64,000 nucleotides of DNA. It comes from Rhizobium gallicum bv. gallicum R602sp (GTDB taxonomy: Bacteria; Pseudomonadota; Alphaproteobacteria; Rhizobiales; Rhizobiaceae). The notes below the pieces were generated by a model. It saw only the letters and a program-made list of their open reading frames with translations. It was not told the origin of the DNA and searched no databases. Shown here piece by piece: positions 53,434 through 62,916 of the stretch (positions are counted from its first letter, which is position 1; each line of letters begins with the position of its first letter). The DNA lies in NCBI RefSeq assembly GCF_000816845.1, contig NZ_CP006877.1, positions 2,485,501 through 2,549,500 on the forward strand. Reading direction: 5' to 3'. Position numbers and translations under genes: made by a program.

Positions 53434-53655
53434 ATGGCCCAAACCACCGCATTGGAATTTCAGCGCACATTCGGCGAATTCCAGAATCAGGAGTAGCGAG
53501 GCTCGTCGAGTTCACCCGGCACGGACGCCGCGAATTTCTTTGATGTCAGCTGAACATTATGATTGGTTAAACGCTGCCGCGTCCACGCGCACACGGCACC
53601 GCCGACGCTTTTTCTATTGTCAATGTCGACGAATGGCCGACCCTCAAGAGTGCCC
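53434..53655 (+). pseudogene. Decayed Phd/YefM-family antitoxin gene
   Basis: An ATG at 53434 opens MAQTTALEFQRTFGEFQNQE and then a stop. In other frames the conserved continuation can still be read: EFTRHGRREFL (about 53508-53540) and MSAEHYDWLNAAA (53543-53581), then AHGTADAFSIVNVDEW. Together they match the Phd/YefM antitoxin layout, an N-terminal DNA-binding part followed by the RHGRREFVLMSADHYDWL-type block. At least two frameshifts have broken it. No toxin gene is recognisable in the 200 bases before the metH end, so the module is dead. Confidence 0.72.
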
Positions 53656-53864
53656 GGCAGCGAGGGAACATTCGCTTACAGTTTCATCCGCCGGGCCCCT
53701 TAGGCTCGTTCAAAGCCAAATCCTCGAAATTGCACCGGTAACGAGACAGCCTCGGCGTGTCGGTGACCGAGACTTTTATCTTCTGATTCAAATAGATAAA
53801 TCCGGAAAGTGAATCACTTTCCCGCATTTTTGTGTCAATCTCTGAACATCGCGCCAAGCATTGC

Positions 53865-56800
53865 CTACGCCGCGTCGTCGATCTCCTCGGCAGCCTTGCG
53901 GGGCACGTAGTTGAGCACCGGCCCGAGCCAGCGTTCCACTTCGGAAATCTCCATGCCCTTTCGAGCCGCATAGTCCTCGACCTGATCGCGCTCCACCTTG
54001 GCGACGCCAAAATAGTAGCTGTCGGGGTGGCCGATATAAAGGCCGGAGACCGAAGAGCCGGGCCACATTGCGTAGCTTTCCGTGAGCTTCACGCCTGTTG
54101 CCTTTTCGGCGTCAAGCAGGCGGAAGAGCGTCGCCTTTTCCGTGTGGTCGGGCTGCGCCGGATAGCCCGGCGCGGGGCGGATGCCGGCATATTCCTCGGT
54201 GATGAGTTGCTCGTTGGTCAGCGTCTCGTCCTTGGCATAGCCCCAATATTCTCGCCGGACCCGTTCGTGCATGCGCTCGGCGAAGGCCTCGGCGAAGCGG
54301 TCGGCGATCGCCTTGACGAGGATCGAGGAGTAGTCGTCGTTGGCGCGCTCGAACCGCTCCGCGATCGCAATTTCCTCGATGCCCGCGGTCACCACGAAGC
54401 CGCCGACATAGTCCCCGACGCCGCTCGAAACCGGCGCGACGAAATCCGACAGCGCGATGTTCGGGCGGCCATCGCGCTTGGAAAGCTGCTGGCGGAGCGT
54501 ATAGAAGGTCGCAAGCTCTCCGGCGCGCGCCTCATCCGTAAAGAGACGGATATCATCGCCGGTGCTGTTCGCCGGCCAGAAGCCGATGACGGCGCGCGGC
54601 CGGAACCACCTCTCGTCGATCACCTTCTTTAGCATCGCCTGCGCATCGGCCCAGAGGGCACGCGCCGCCTCGCCCTGCTTCTCATCTTCGAGGATTGCTG
54701 GGAAGCGTCCGCGCATTTCCCAAGTCTGGAAGAACGGCGTCCAGTCGATATACTTGGCGATCTCCGCCAGATCATAGTCCTCGAACACCTTGGTGCCGAT
54801 GAACTGTGGCCTGGTCGGTTTGTAGGCAGCCCAATCCACCTGCTGCGCATTCTCGCGGGCGCGGGAAAGCGGCAGACGAACCTTCTCGGCCTCGCTGCGC
54901 GCATGAGCAGCGGCAACCTTGGCATATTCGCCGCGGATATCGTCGATATAGCCTTGGCGCGTATCCGGAGACAGCAGGGACGAGACGACGCCGACGGCGC
55001 GGCTTGCATCCGTCACATAGACCGTCTGGCCCTTCGCATAGCCGGGATGGATCTTCACCGCGGTATGAACGCGGCTCGTTGTCGCGCCGCCGATCAGGAG
55101 CGGGATATCGAAGCCCTCGCGTTCCATCTCGGCTGCCACATGCACCATCTCGTCGAGCGACGGCGTGATGAGGCCCGAAAGGCCGATGACATCGACTTTT
55201 TCGGCCACCGCCGTCTCCAGAATCTTTGTCGCCGGCACCATCACGCCAAGGTCGATGATCTCGTAATTATTGCAGGCAAGCACGACGCCGACGATGTTTT
55301 TGCCGATATCATGCACGTCGCCCTTGACCGTCGCCATCAGGATCTTGCCGGCAGTCTTCCTGTCGTCGCCGCCATTGAGGCGCTTTTCCTCTTCCATGTA
55401 GGGCAGCAGCACGGCGACTGCCTGCTTCATCACCCGCGCCGACTTGACGACCTGCGGCAGGAACATCTTGCCGGAACCGAACAGATCGCCGACGACGTTC
55501 ATGCCGGCCATCAGCGGGCCTTCGATGACATGCAGCGGACGTGCCGCCTTCTGGCGTGCCTCTTCGGTATCGGCCTCGATATATTCTGTGATGCCGTTGA
55601 CCAGAGCGTGTTCAAGACGCTTCTCGACCGTCCACTCGCGCCAGGAAAGATCCTGAACTCGGGCTTCCTTCGTCCCCGCGCCACGGAAACGCTCGGCGAC
55701 TTCGATTAGGCGCTCGGTACCATCCGGGCGCCGGTTAAGCACGACGTCTTCGCAGGCTTCGCGCAGCTGCGGATCGATCTGGTCGTAAAGCGCAAGCTGA
55801 CCGGCATTGACGATGCCCATGTCCATACCCGCCTGGATGGCGTGGTAGAGGAACACGGCATGCATTGCCTCGCGCACCGGCTCGTTGCCGCGGAACGAGA
55901 AAGACAGGTTGGAAACACCGCCGGAAATATGCACCAGCGGCATGCGCTGGCGGATCGTGCGCGTCGCCTCGATGAAATCGACGCCGTAATTGTTGTGTTC
56001 CTCGATGCCGGTGGCGACGGCAAAGATGTTCGGATCGAAGATGATGTCCTCTGGCGGAAAACCCGCCTTCTCGGTCAGGAGCTTATAGGCGCGCGTGCAG
56101 ATATTCACCTTGCGCTCGTAAGAATCCGCCTGTCCCACCTCATCGAAAGCCATGACGACGACGGCCGCACCGTAGCGGTGCAGCAGCTTCGCCTGGGCGA
56201 GGAAATTCTCCTCGCCTTCCTTCAACGAGATCGAATTGACGATTGCCTTGCCCTGAACGCACTTAAGGCCCGACTCGATGATCGAAAACTTCGACGAGTC
56301 GATCATCACCGGCACCCGGGCAATATCCGGTTCGGCAGCGATCAGGTGCAGGAACTCGACCATCGCCTTTTCGGAGTCGATCAGGCCCTCGTCCATGTTG
56401 ACGTCGATCACCTGCGCGCCGTTTTCCACCTGATCGCGGGCGACGTCCAAGGCTGCATTGTAGTCGGCGTTGGTGATCAGCTTGCGAAAGCGGGCCGAGC
56501 CGGTAACGTTGGTGCGCTCGCCGACGTTGACGAAAGGAATTTCCTTGGTCAGTTCGAAAGGCTCGAGGCCCGACAAAGACATAAAAGGCCGGTGTTCGGG
56601 GATCGGCCGCGGCTTGTACTTTGCAACCGTCTCGGCAATCGCGCGGATATGTTCCGGCGTCGAGCCGCAGCAGCCGCCGACGATATTGACGAGGCCCTCA
56701 CGGGCGAAGCTGTCGATCTGCGCCGCCATCAGCTCCGGCGTCTCGTCGTACTGGCCGAATTCGTTCGGCAACCCAGCATTCGGATAGGCGCAGACGAAGG

Positions 56801-57638
56801 TGTCGGCAACACCCGCGAGCTCCTGCAGATGCGGACGCATCGCATTGGCGCCGAGCGCGCAGTTGAGGCCGATTGTGAACGGTTTGGCGTGGCGCACCGA
56901 GTTCCAGAAGGCCGAAGGCGTCTGTCCGGACAGCGTGCGGCCGGAAAGATCGGTAATCGTGCCCGAGATCATCACCGGCAGGCTGATACCCTTCGCTTCA
57001 AACCGCTCCTCACAGGCAAATATTGCTGCCTTGGCATTCAGCGTATCAAAAATGGTCTCGATGAGGATAATGTCCGCGCCACCGTCTATGAGGCCATCGA
57101 TCTGCTCGCCATAGGCAATGCGAAGCTCGTCGAAGCTGATCGCACGGAAACCCGGATTGTTCACATCCGGCGAAATCGAGGCAGTTCGGTTTGTCGGGCC
57201 GATGGCGCCCGCCACGAAACGGCGGCGGCCATCCTCGCGCTCGGCGCGGATCGCCGCGCGGCGCACGATCTCGGCTCCTTCTTTATTAAGCGCGTAGACC
57301 TCGCCTTCCATCTGATAATCGGCCTGCGCGATGCGCGTCGAGGAGAAGGTATTGGTTTCGAGAATATCCGCGCCAGCCTTGGCGTATTTATAGTGGATTT
57401 CCTCGATCGCATCTGGCTGCGTCAAGATCAGTAGATCGTTATTGCCCTTCTGGTGACAGGCGCAACCGATGAAGCGATCGCCTCGGAACTGGTCCTCATC
57501 GTAGGCGAGCCCCTGGATCTGCGTGCCCATGGCGCCGTCAAGAACGAGGATTCGCTCGCTCGCGGCTTTCCGCAAAGCTGCAAAGACTTCGCTGCCGTCG
57601 CGTTTTGCCCCTTTGGGGCCGAAAAGATTGTCGAACAC
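53865..57638 (-). CDS. metH: Cobalamin-dependent methionine synthase MetH
   Basis: A full-length 1257-residue enzyme with four modules. The homocysteine-binding domain (about 20-345) holds [10 protein letters not shown] and the zinc-binding [10 protein letters not shown]. The methyl-THF domain (about 365-630) holds [20 protein letters not shown]. The cobalamin domain (about 660-900) has the Co-ligating His in [14 protein letters not shown]. The SAM-dependent reactivation domain (about 920-1230) ends with [15 protein letters not shown]. It makes methionine and THF from homocysteine and the MetF product. The start is GTG at 57638 with AAGGAG upstream. The 20-bp palindrome at 57683-57702 indicates SahR control. 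Confidence 0.97.
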   Translation of the reverse strand: MFDNLFGPKGAKRDGSEVFAALRKAASERILVLDGAMGTQIQGLAYDEDQFRGDRFIGCACHQKGNNDLLILTQPDAIEEIHYKYAKAGADILETNTFSSTRIAQADYQMEGEVYALNKEGAEIVRRAAIRAEREDGRRRFVAGAIGPTNRTASISPDVNNPGFRAISFDELRIAYGEQIDGLIDGGADIILIETIFDTLNAKAAIFACEERFEAKGISLPVMISGTITDLSGRTLSGQTPSAFWNSVRHAKPFTIGLNCALGANAMRPHLQELAGVADTFVCAYPNAGLPNEFGQYDETPELMAAQIDSFAREGLVNIVGGCCGSTPEHIRAIAETVAKYKPRPIPEHRPFMSLSGLEPFELTKEIPFVNVGERTNVTGSARFRKLITNADYNAALDVARDQVENGAQVIDVNMDEGLIDSEKAMVEFLHLIAAEPDIARVPVMIDSSKFSIIESGLKCVQGKAIVNSISLKEGEENFLAQAKLLHRYGAAVVVMAFDEVGQADSYERKVNICTRAYKLLTEKAGFPPEDIIFDPNIFAVATGIEEHNNYGVDFIEATRTIRQRMPLVHISGGVSNLSFSFRGNEPVREAMHAVFLYHAIQAGMDMGIVNAGQLALYDQIDPQLREACEDVVLNRRPDGTERLIEVAERFRGAGTKEARVQDLSWREWTVEKRLEHALVNGITEYIEADTEEARQKAARPLHVIEGPLMAGMNVVGDLFGSGKMFLPQVVKSARVMKQAVAVLLPYMEEEKRLNGGDDRKTAGKILMATVKGDVHDIGKNIVGVVLACNNYEIIDLGVMVPATKILETAVAEKVDVIGLSGLITPSLDEMVHVAAEMEREGFDIPLLIGGATTSRVHTAVKIHPGYAKGQTVYVTDASRAVGVVSSLLSPDTRQGYIDDIRGEYAKVAAAHARSEAEKVRLPLSRARENAQQVDWAAYKPTRPQFIGTKVFEDYDLAEIAKYIDWTPFFQTWEMRGRFPAILEDEKQGEAARALWADAQAMLKKVIDERWFRPRAVIGFWPANSTGDDIRLFTDEARAGELATFYTLRQQLSKRDGRPNIALSDFVAPVSSGVGDYVGGFVVTAGIEEIAIAERFERANDDYSSILVKAIADRFAEAFAERMHERVRREYWGYAKDETLTNEQLITEEYAGIRPAPGYPAQPDHTEKATLFRLLDAEKATGVKLTESYAMWPGSSVSGLYIGHPDSYYFGVAKVERDQVEDYAARKGMEISEVERWLGPVLNYVPRKAAEEIDDAA

Positions 57639-57682
57639 GGGCGGACTCCTTGACGTCGTTTAAAGACCAAAGTGACCAAATC

Positions 57683-57702
57683 ACATAAAGATATCTTTAT
57701 GT
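57683..57702. promoter_or_regulatory. SahR-type operator palindrome of metH
   Basis: ACATAAAGATATCTTTATGT is a perfect 20-bp palindrome 45 bases upstream of the metH start, also 108 bases before the divergent epimerase gene. Its central 16 bases are identical to the palindrome before sahR-metF at 17919-17934. I saw no other copy in the window. Confidence 0.85.
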
Positions 57703-57810
57703 CAATATATGCCTGACGTTTCCGGTTTTGCAAGGCTTGGCGGGTGACAGACGAGAACGTGCTCTATATAGGCCTTTCGCAAGGCGTGTGCATGAAATCG
57801 GAGGAGTAAA

Positions 57811-59070
57811 ATGGCACCTGCAATCGGCGGCACCGGGCTCGGAAACTGGAGCGCCCGCGCCTATCACCGCAACTGGCTTCTGACCCAGGCAAGCGGCCTT
57901 TTCGATTTCTTCCAGCACAATTCTGTCAATCCCAAGGGCGGTTTTTACGATCTTGACGATCATGGCAGGCCGCTTGATGCCGAGGGACAGGTTCGCAGCA
58001 TTCATATTGCGTCGCGCGCAGTCCACTGCTTCTCGATCGGCGTCCTTCTCGGCCGTCCGGGTGCCGCCAGCGTCGTCGATCATGGCATGGACTACCTCTG
58101 GAACCGCCATCGCGACAAGAAGAATGGCGGATATTTCTGGTCGCTGAACAACAATGGCCCCGTTGATTCCAACAAGCAGGGCTACGGCCACGCCTTCGTG
58201 CTGCTGGCTGCGTCCTCAGCGAAAACCATCGGCCATCCGCTGGCCGACGGAATGTTGGCCGACATCACGGAAATCCTGAACACCAAGTTCTGGGAGCCGC
58301 AGCATGGCGCCATCTCCGAAGAGTTCACCGCCGACTGGCAGCCGCTCGACGGCGGCGCCTATCGCGGCCAGAACTCCAACATGCACCTGACCGAGGCGCT
58401 GATGGCCGCCTTTGAGGCCACCGGCGACAAGGAGTATCTCGCCAAGGCCGAAAGCATCGCCAATCTTGTCATCCTCCACGCGGCCGGTTCCGTCGACTGG
58501 CGCGTCGCCGAGCATTTCAGCGCCGATTGGGCTCTCGACAAGAACTACTATCATCCGAACGAAATGTTCCGTCCCGCAGGCACCACTCCCGGCCACTGGC
58601 TGGAATGGGCCCGGCTCATCCTGCAGCTGTGGTCACTCGGCGGCAAGCGCCACGCCTGGATGCCGGACGCAGCGAAGGCCCTCTTCGCACAATCCATGGC
58701 CCTCGGCTGGGACGACGACAAGGGCGGATTCTTCTACACACTCGATTGGGACGACAAGCCCGCCAAGCGCAACAAGCTCTGGTGGCCCGCCTGCGAGGGC
58801 GCCGGCGCCGCCCACTTCCTCAACGAACACCTGCCGAGCGACTTCCACGAGCAAAGCTACCGCAAGATCTGGAATGTCATCGAACGCGCCTTTATCGACC
58901 ATGAGAACGGCGGCTGGCACGAAGAACTGACGGAAGACCTCGTTCCGTCCCACAGCCTCTTCCCCGGCAAGGGCGATATCTACCACGCGCTACAGGCCTG
59001 CCTCATCCCGCTCTTCCCGGCGACCGGCAGCCTGACCAAGGGCATCATCGAGGCTGGCGGGAGGATTTGA
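57811..59070 (+). CDS. AGE family epimerase/isomerase (mannose isomerase-like)
   Basis: A 419-residue (alpha/alpha)6-barrel protein of the N-acylglucosamine 2-epimerase family. Recognisable blocks are GGFYDLDDHGRPL, GQNSNMHLTEALMAAFEATGD with the conserved His, and PGHWLEWARLIL near the C-terminal active site, plus WWPACEGAGAAHFL. Members interconvert glucose, mannose and fructose forms or epimerise N-acetylated amino sugars. The product spectrum is unknown here. GGAGGAG lies just before the ATG. Although metH is divergent across the SahR site, no metabolic link is obvious. Confidence 0.9.
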   Translation: MAPAIGGTGLGNWSARAYHRNWLLTQASGLFDFFQHNSVNPKGGFYDLDDHGRPLDAEGQVRSIHIASRAVHCFSIGVLLGRPGAASVVDHGMDYLWNRHRDKKNGGYFWSLNNNGPVDSNKQGYGHAFVLLAASSAKTIGHPLADGMLADITEILNTKFWEPQHGAISEEFTADWQPLDGGAYRGQNSNMHLTEALMAAFEATGDKEYLAKAESIANLVILHAAGSVDWRVAEHFSADWALDKNYYHPNEMFRPAGTTPGHWLEWARLILQLWSLGGKRHAWMPDAAKALFAQSMALGWDDDKGGFFYTLDWDDKPAKRNKLWWPACEGAGAAHFLNEHLPSDFHEQSYRKIWNVIERAFIDHENGGWHEELTEDLVPSHSLFPGKGDIYHALQACLIPLFPATGSLTKGIIEAGGRI

Positions 59071-59253
59071 GGCAATGGCCGGAGTGGGCTCAGACGCCCA
59101 CTTCCTGTGCGTGTGGCAGAGATCCAGCAGCGCCATGTCCCATGGCGCGAGAGGCCCATCGAGGCTAGCTGGAAAGAGCGCCGTTCACGGTGCAGACGCG
59201 CCGTCGCCAGCACAGGTAAGGTCGCATAAAGTGGCGCTCCGCGGTTAAATTCC

Positions 59254-59742
59254 TCATCTCAGGCGCAACGTATCCAAATCCTTCGCCAGCATCAGTGACA
59301 GCGCCTCCACGACGAGATTGTGGTCGTCGCGCTGCGGCAGGCCTGAAACCGTAACGGCGCCGATGCAGCCGGTTCCCTTGACGTTGATCGGGAAACTGCC
59401 GCCATGCGGCGCGTAGTCGGCGCCGGAAAGCCCGTTGTCTTCGACCGTCTTGCCGTCCTTCTGCAGCTTCAGGCCACAGGCATAGCTGCTCTTTAAATAG
59501 CGGAATACCATGTTGCGCTTGCGGCGAATCCACTGGACGTTGTCGGGGGTTGCGCCCGGCAGCGCCGCGTAGAAGACCGGCATGGAATGCAGCGTGACGT
59601 CGATTGCCACGCCAAGGGCGCGTTCGGTCGCGAGTTCCTGCAAGAGCTTGCCGAGTTGCCAGGCGGTGGTTAGATCGAAGGCGTCGAAGCTCAGCACTTT
59701 TTCCTGCTCAGCAATCCGGCCGACATCCTCTTCGATGGTCAT
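59254..59742 (-). CDS. UPF0303 family heme-degrading-domain-like protein
   Basis: A 162-residue protein of the UPF0303/YBR137W group, distantly related to the HbpS/GlcG fold. Family landmarks are FDAFDLTTAWQLGKLL, VQWIRRKRNMVFRYLKSSY and HGGSFPINVKGTGCIGAVTVSGLPQRDDHNLVVEAL. The function in bacteria is unclear. The ATG at 59742 follows GAGGAG, and the upstream 19 codons are unsupported. It is cotranscribed with, or next to, other small minus-strand genes. Confidence 0.85.
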   Translation of the reverse strand: MTIEEDVGRIAEQEKVLSFDAFDLTTAWQLGKLLQELATERALGVAIDVTLHSMPVFYAALPGATPDNVQWIRRKRNMVFRYLKSSYACGLKLQKDGKTVEDNGLSGADYAPHGGSFPINVKGTGCIGAVTVSGLPQRDDHNLVVEALSLMLAKDLDTLRLR

Positions 59743-59830
59743 AAAGCTCGCTCCTCTTGCGTCGTCGAACGGGCGGAGAACATCCGCATCCGGCGGCAAA
59801 AGTAAAGCAGAATCGTGACGATGCCGAAGC

Positions 59831-60232
59831 TCAGTGCGGCATCGACGACAGCGCGCCTATGATTTCTTCGGGCCGCACGGGCTCGCTGGAGCGCAGCTTC
59901 ACCGTGCCGTCGCGGTCGAGCAGGACAAGGCCGAATTCACCGGGCTGCGGTCCTTCGAGGTCATCGCGGATTTCATCGGCGTCGAGGTCGTAGGAGCCTT
60001 CGAAAAGCGGAAACACCCCGCCACCGGCGATACTGAACACCTCAATATCATCCTCGATGAAACGCAGATGCGAGGTGCGTAGCAACTCGTCCTGAACGGC
60101 CGCACGATCATCATCCGCATCCGCAAATATGATGAGCACGCGCTTGGAGCCAATGAATGGTTTGAGACAGTCCGGCGAAACGGGCGCACGCGGCGCCGGA
60201 CCCATGATTTCGCGTATGATTGATTTTAGCAT
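59831..60232 (-). CDS. DUF4174 domain protein
   Basis: A 133-residue protein matching DUF4174, a thioredoxin-like alpha/beta domain without visible catalytic cysteines: FIGSKRVLIIFADADDDRAAVQDELL, then EDDIEVFSIAGGGVF, then FGLVLLDRDGTVKLRSSEPVRPEEIIGALSSMPH. No signal peptide is obvious. The function is unknown. The start at 60232 has AAGGA ten bases upstream, and a GTG three codons earlier is an alternative. Confidence 0.75.
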   Translation of the reverse strand: MLKSIIREIMGPAPRAPVSPDCLKPFIGSKRVLIIFADADDDRAAVQDELLRTSHLRFIEDDIEVFSIAGGGVFPLFEGSYDLDADEIRDDLEGPQPGEFGLVLLDRDGTVKLRSSEPVRPEEIIGALSSMPH

Positions 60233-60298
60233 GGTGCTCACATCCTTCGTGTCTGTCTTCAACGATTGGAAGTGAGACCGGTTCCCTACGAGCGTGAC

Positions 60299-60322
60299 GG
60301 GACCGCGCCCTGGCGCGATCCC
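60299..60322 (-). terminator. Strong hairpin after the 127-residue hypothetical gene
   Basis: On the minus strand GGGATCGCGCC and GGCGCGGTCCC form an 11-bp stem with one G-T pair and a 2-base gap, just after the stop at 60331. No T run follows, so it may protect the mRNA end or be a weak terminator. A true loop would need the top pairs to open. Confidence 0.45.
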
Positions 60323-60330
60323 TCAAAGGC

Positions 60331-60714
60331 TCATTCGGGCGGCTTGCGCTCTGCAGTGCGGCTGGAGACGGCCATTATATCGGCGCCGCCGTTGGCAAGA
60401 AGGCGTTTGCGCACCAGCACGCGCATGACGCGGGCGGCCGTCGAGAAGCTCATCTGATCGAGCGGCCCTTCGCCTTCCCAGGGTTTGGTCAGTCTTTCGG
60501 TGACGGCGCCGACAATGTTCATCGGCACGATGTCGTCGCATTCGCGCATCGCTTCGAAGACAAGGCTGATCGGAATGACCCGTCCTTCGAACGTGACAAT
60601 CGGTTCGGTAAGTTCCGTATCCCATTCCTCGAAGGCATAGAGCGCTTCGCGGAACAATTCCTGAAGGGTGATCGGGGCGTGTCCGTTGTGAAGTGGCGGC
60701 AAGGCATTCGTCAT
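60331..60714 (-). CDS. Conserved-looking hypothetical protein, 127 residues
   Basis: I do not recognise a family. The protein is acidic in its middle, with FREALYAFEEWDTELTEPIVTFEGRVIPISLVFEAMRECDDIVP and a basic C-terminal part, AARVMRVLVRKRLL, which looks like two helical halves. There is no signal peptide or membrane segment. A clear ribosome binding site (AAGAGGAG) precedes the ATG at 60714 and supports a real gene. It lies upstream of the DUF4174 gene by about 100 bases on the same strand. Confidence 0.7.
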   Translation of the reverse strand: MTNALPPLHNGHAPITLQELFREALYAFEEWDTELTEPIVTFEGRVIPISLVFEAMRECDDIVPMNIVGAVTERLTKPWEGEGPLDQMSFSTAARVMRVLVRKRLLANGGADIMAVSSRTAERKPPE

Positions 60715-60954
60715 GTCTGTCTCCTCTTGTGGATTAAGCCAGTTCCTCCTCATCGGCCGGGATCGAAGCAGGACACACAGAACTCCAGGGTTCCCTCCGG
60801 ACCGAATAACACGATCGATTTTATAGTGTAACACTCGCGTGATAAAGCGATTTATGCCCACCGGGCTGCCGACACGCCTGCGGAAAGGGATAAGCCGCTG
60901 ATATCGCTCAAGAACATCAACGGCTTTTTTTCACTTTGAAGTGGAGAATTGAGG

Positions 60955-61701
60955 CTACTGCTCGAGTGCGAAGGTGACGTTGACGGTAACATTATAGGCG
61001 TTTTCGCCGCCCTGAACCGGCACAGCAGCGTCACTTGCCTCCTTCATCATCGCCGCGCGGTAGACCGGCTGCGGCAGCGGCCGAACGCTGTTTTCGCTGA
61101 TTTCGATGATGCGGCCGAGCTTCACACCGGCAGCCTCCGTCAGCGTCTTCGCCTTCTTGATCGCTGCCGCGACGGCATCCTTGCGGGCCGCCTCGATTGC
61201 CGCGTTCGGCTTGTCGTTGGTGAACTGGATGTCGCCGCCCTGGTTGACGCCGAGCGTCACGGCCTGGTCGATGATGCCACCCAGTTCGCCAAGATCGCGC
61301 ACGCGCACCGTCAGCCCGTTGGAAACCTGATAGCTGATCAGTTCCGGCGGCTTCGGCTGGCCGTCGTTGTTCTGCGGATAGTTATACTGCGGCTGCACAG
61401 AAAAGCCCGAGGTCTGCAGGTCCTTGTCGGCAATCCCGCCCTTCTTCAGCGCTGCCAGCACCCCAGCCATCGCCTTGTTGTTCTCGTCGAGCGCCTCGCG
61501 CGCCGTCTTCGCCTGCTTGACGACGGCAAGGTTGAGCACCGCCATGTCCGGGGCCAGCGCCGATTCCCCCTCGCCCGAGACCATGATCACCGCCTCGCGC
61601 GGCTTCGTTTCGTCGGCAGCCGAAGCCGAAGCCCCGGCAAGCGCGGCAGGCATGCCGATCAGCATGCCGAAAGCCACGTTTCTGATAGTCCGTAGCGCCA
61701 T
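60955..61701 (-). CDS. SIMPL domain (DUF541) periplasmic protein
   Basis: A 248-residue exported protein with a signal peptide cleaved near ASAA (about residues 25-29). A DUF541/SIMPL domain covers the rest. Typical blocks are VSGEGESALAPDMAVLNLAVV, LKKGGIADKDLQTSGFSVQPQY and the YQVSNGLTVRVRDLGELGGIIDQAV segment. SIMPL proteins are periplasmic or outer-membrane proteins of uncertain role, in some species linked to oxidative stress. It is monocistronic as far as can be seen and divergent from the tRNA gene. Confidence 0.9.
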   Translation of the reverse strand: MALRTIRNVAFGMLIGMPAALAGASASAADETKPREAVIMVSGEGESALAPDMAVLNLAVVKQAKTAREALDENNKAMAGVLAALKKGGIADKDLQTSGFSVQPQYNYPQNNDGQPKPPELISYQVSNGLTVRVRDLGELGGIIDQAVTLGVNQGGDIQFTNDKPNAAIEAARKDAVAAAIKKAKTLTEAAGVKLGRIIEISENSVRPLPQPVYRAAMMKEASDAAVPVQGGENAYNVTVNVTFALEQ

Positions 61702-61856
61702 TTTTTCACTCCTTGGTTGTCGCCATCCCGCCTCACTCTTTGACGATTGATTGTGAAGCTATTGCGGCAGCGTCTTGTCGCTGCATCCGAATTGCGTTAG
61801 AGCGAAATCGCACCGGGGAGCCATTGCCCCGCTGCCCGCGCGGCAAAGCCGCGTGA

Positions 61857-61932
61857 GGGCCTGTAGCTCAATGGTTAGAGCCGGCGGCTCATAACCGCTT
61901 GGTTGGGGGTTCGAGTCCCTCCGGGCCCACCA
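61857..61932 (+). tRNA. tRNA with CAT anticodon, probably tRNA-Ile2 (k2C-modified)
   Basis: A complete cloverleaf of 76 nt with encoded CCA. The acceptor stem is GGGCCTG paired with CGGGCCC, the D arm is GCTCAATGGTTAGAGC, the anticodon loop is CTCATAA, and the T arm contains TTCGAGT. The CAT anticodon could be Met or lysidine-modified Ile. The CTCATAACCGCTTGGTT segment resembles E. coli ileX rather than metT, so I favour Ile. A broken integrase starts 24 bases after it, so the 3' end is likely to have served as an attachment site. Confidence 0.93.
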
Positions 61933-61955
61933 TAATTTTCAACAAGCCGTTGATT

Positions 61956-62660
61956 TTACTTCTCATTTTCCTTTTTTCTGTCCCACTTTTCAAAGTTGGC
62001 CTCCGAAAGTGGGACATTTTTGTTCTCGTTTTGGTCGGGCATCAAGAGCTTTTCGGCGTAGCCTGAGAGCTTCTTGCGGCGAGCCGCACGAGTAAAAAGA
62101 TCAGCCTGCTGACTCGTCGTCCAACCGAAGATCGCTTTGAGCTGGTCGATGGTCGCTCCGTTTTCGGCGGCGATTGAAGCCCCCGCTTCTCGCAAGCCAT
62201 GCGCCGAGCAATGGAAAAGGCCAGCCTCGTCGCACCATTTGGCGCATCTTATTTCCCAATCCTTTGTCGGAGAACGGCTTGCTGTATTCAGTGACTAAGA
62301 ACGTGTGTCGACTAGTCGGCACATGTGCGAGTTCGCCCGACAGATTAGGCAGTACCGGAATATTGACATCCACGCGGCTTGCCAGGCGTAGTCCCCGGCT
62401 GGTGACAAGCCTCGTATTGCTCTGTCTCCTCAAGCGTCCATGTGTGAAACCCGTCGCCGGACTTAAGCCGCTTGATGCCGTTACAGGGATGCGTCTTTGC
62501 CTCGCCAACCTCAATTGCCCCAGCGAAAAGAGCGCTGATTGCCTTCACTATTTTGTTGGCCGCGCCGGGAGCATCTATGCGGGTGTCTCGGATCGCAGCC
62601 ACCTGCTTGCGCTCAAGATGCTCAAAGGGCTTGTCGCCGTGCTTGATGCAGATTGCAGCT
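61956..62660 (-). pseudogene. Tyrosine recombinase (phage-type integrase), frameshifted and truncated
   Basis: Integrase sequence is spread over minus-strand frames. KHGDKPFEHLERKQVAAIRD through WTLEETEQYEACH (about 62390-62645) is the core-binding part. HVPTSRHTFLVTEYSKPFSDKGLGNKMRQ (about 62230-62320) lies in a second frame. WCDEAGLFHCSAHGLREAGASIAAENGATIDQLKAIFGW (about 62110-62230) is in a third, with the catalytic HxLR. The position of the nucleophilic Tyr reads SQQADLFTRAARRK, with Phe in place of Tyr. The 5' end is lost where a transposase scrap begins. The family is the rhizobial island integrase type that uses tRNA genes. Confidence 0.85.
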
Positions 62661-62671
62661 GGCACTGGATG

Positions 62672-62848
62672 CATAGCGGGGAGGTCATTGCCCGTACTCT
62701 GACCGACCAAGACACAGGCGATGCTTTTCAGGTGGACCCACTGCTCGGCCAGATCGGCGGTCCGACCGGACAGTTCACTGCCGACGACGCCTATGGCGGA
62801 AAGCCAACCTACGATGCCGTCATCAACCACAGCGCTGCTGCCCATCCG
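62672..62848 (+). mobile_element. IS5-family transposase fragment
   Basis: A plus-strand segment reads SGEVIARTLTDQDTGDAFQV, then DPLLGQIGGPTGQFTADDAYGGKPTYDAVINHSAAA. This matches the middle of IS5-group DDE transposases, the FTADGAYDG-type block carrying the second acidic catalytic residue. Nothing else of the element is recognisable and the frame loses similarity on both sides. It abuts the truncated 5' end of the integrase at about 62660. Confidence 0.7.
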
Positions 62849-62916
62849 ACGAGGCCCCCCACCTGTGGGACACGGACCGCCGCGAACGTCGTCGGATTGG
62901 AGATGAAGAAGGTGCT

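Noticed and set aside
55842..57434. A 530-codon plus-strand frame opposite metH
   Set aside because: Antisense shadow of a highly conserved gene, with no ribosome binding site or recognisable family.
57639..57682. A possible SAM or cobalamin riboswitch in the metH leader
   Set aside because: The leader is only about 45 bases long below the SahR palindrome, too short for either riboswitch, and no cobalamin B12-box is visible.
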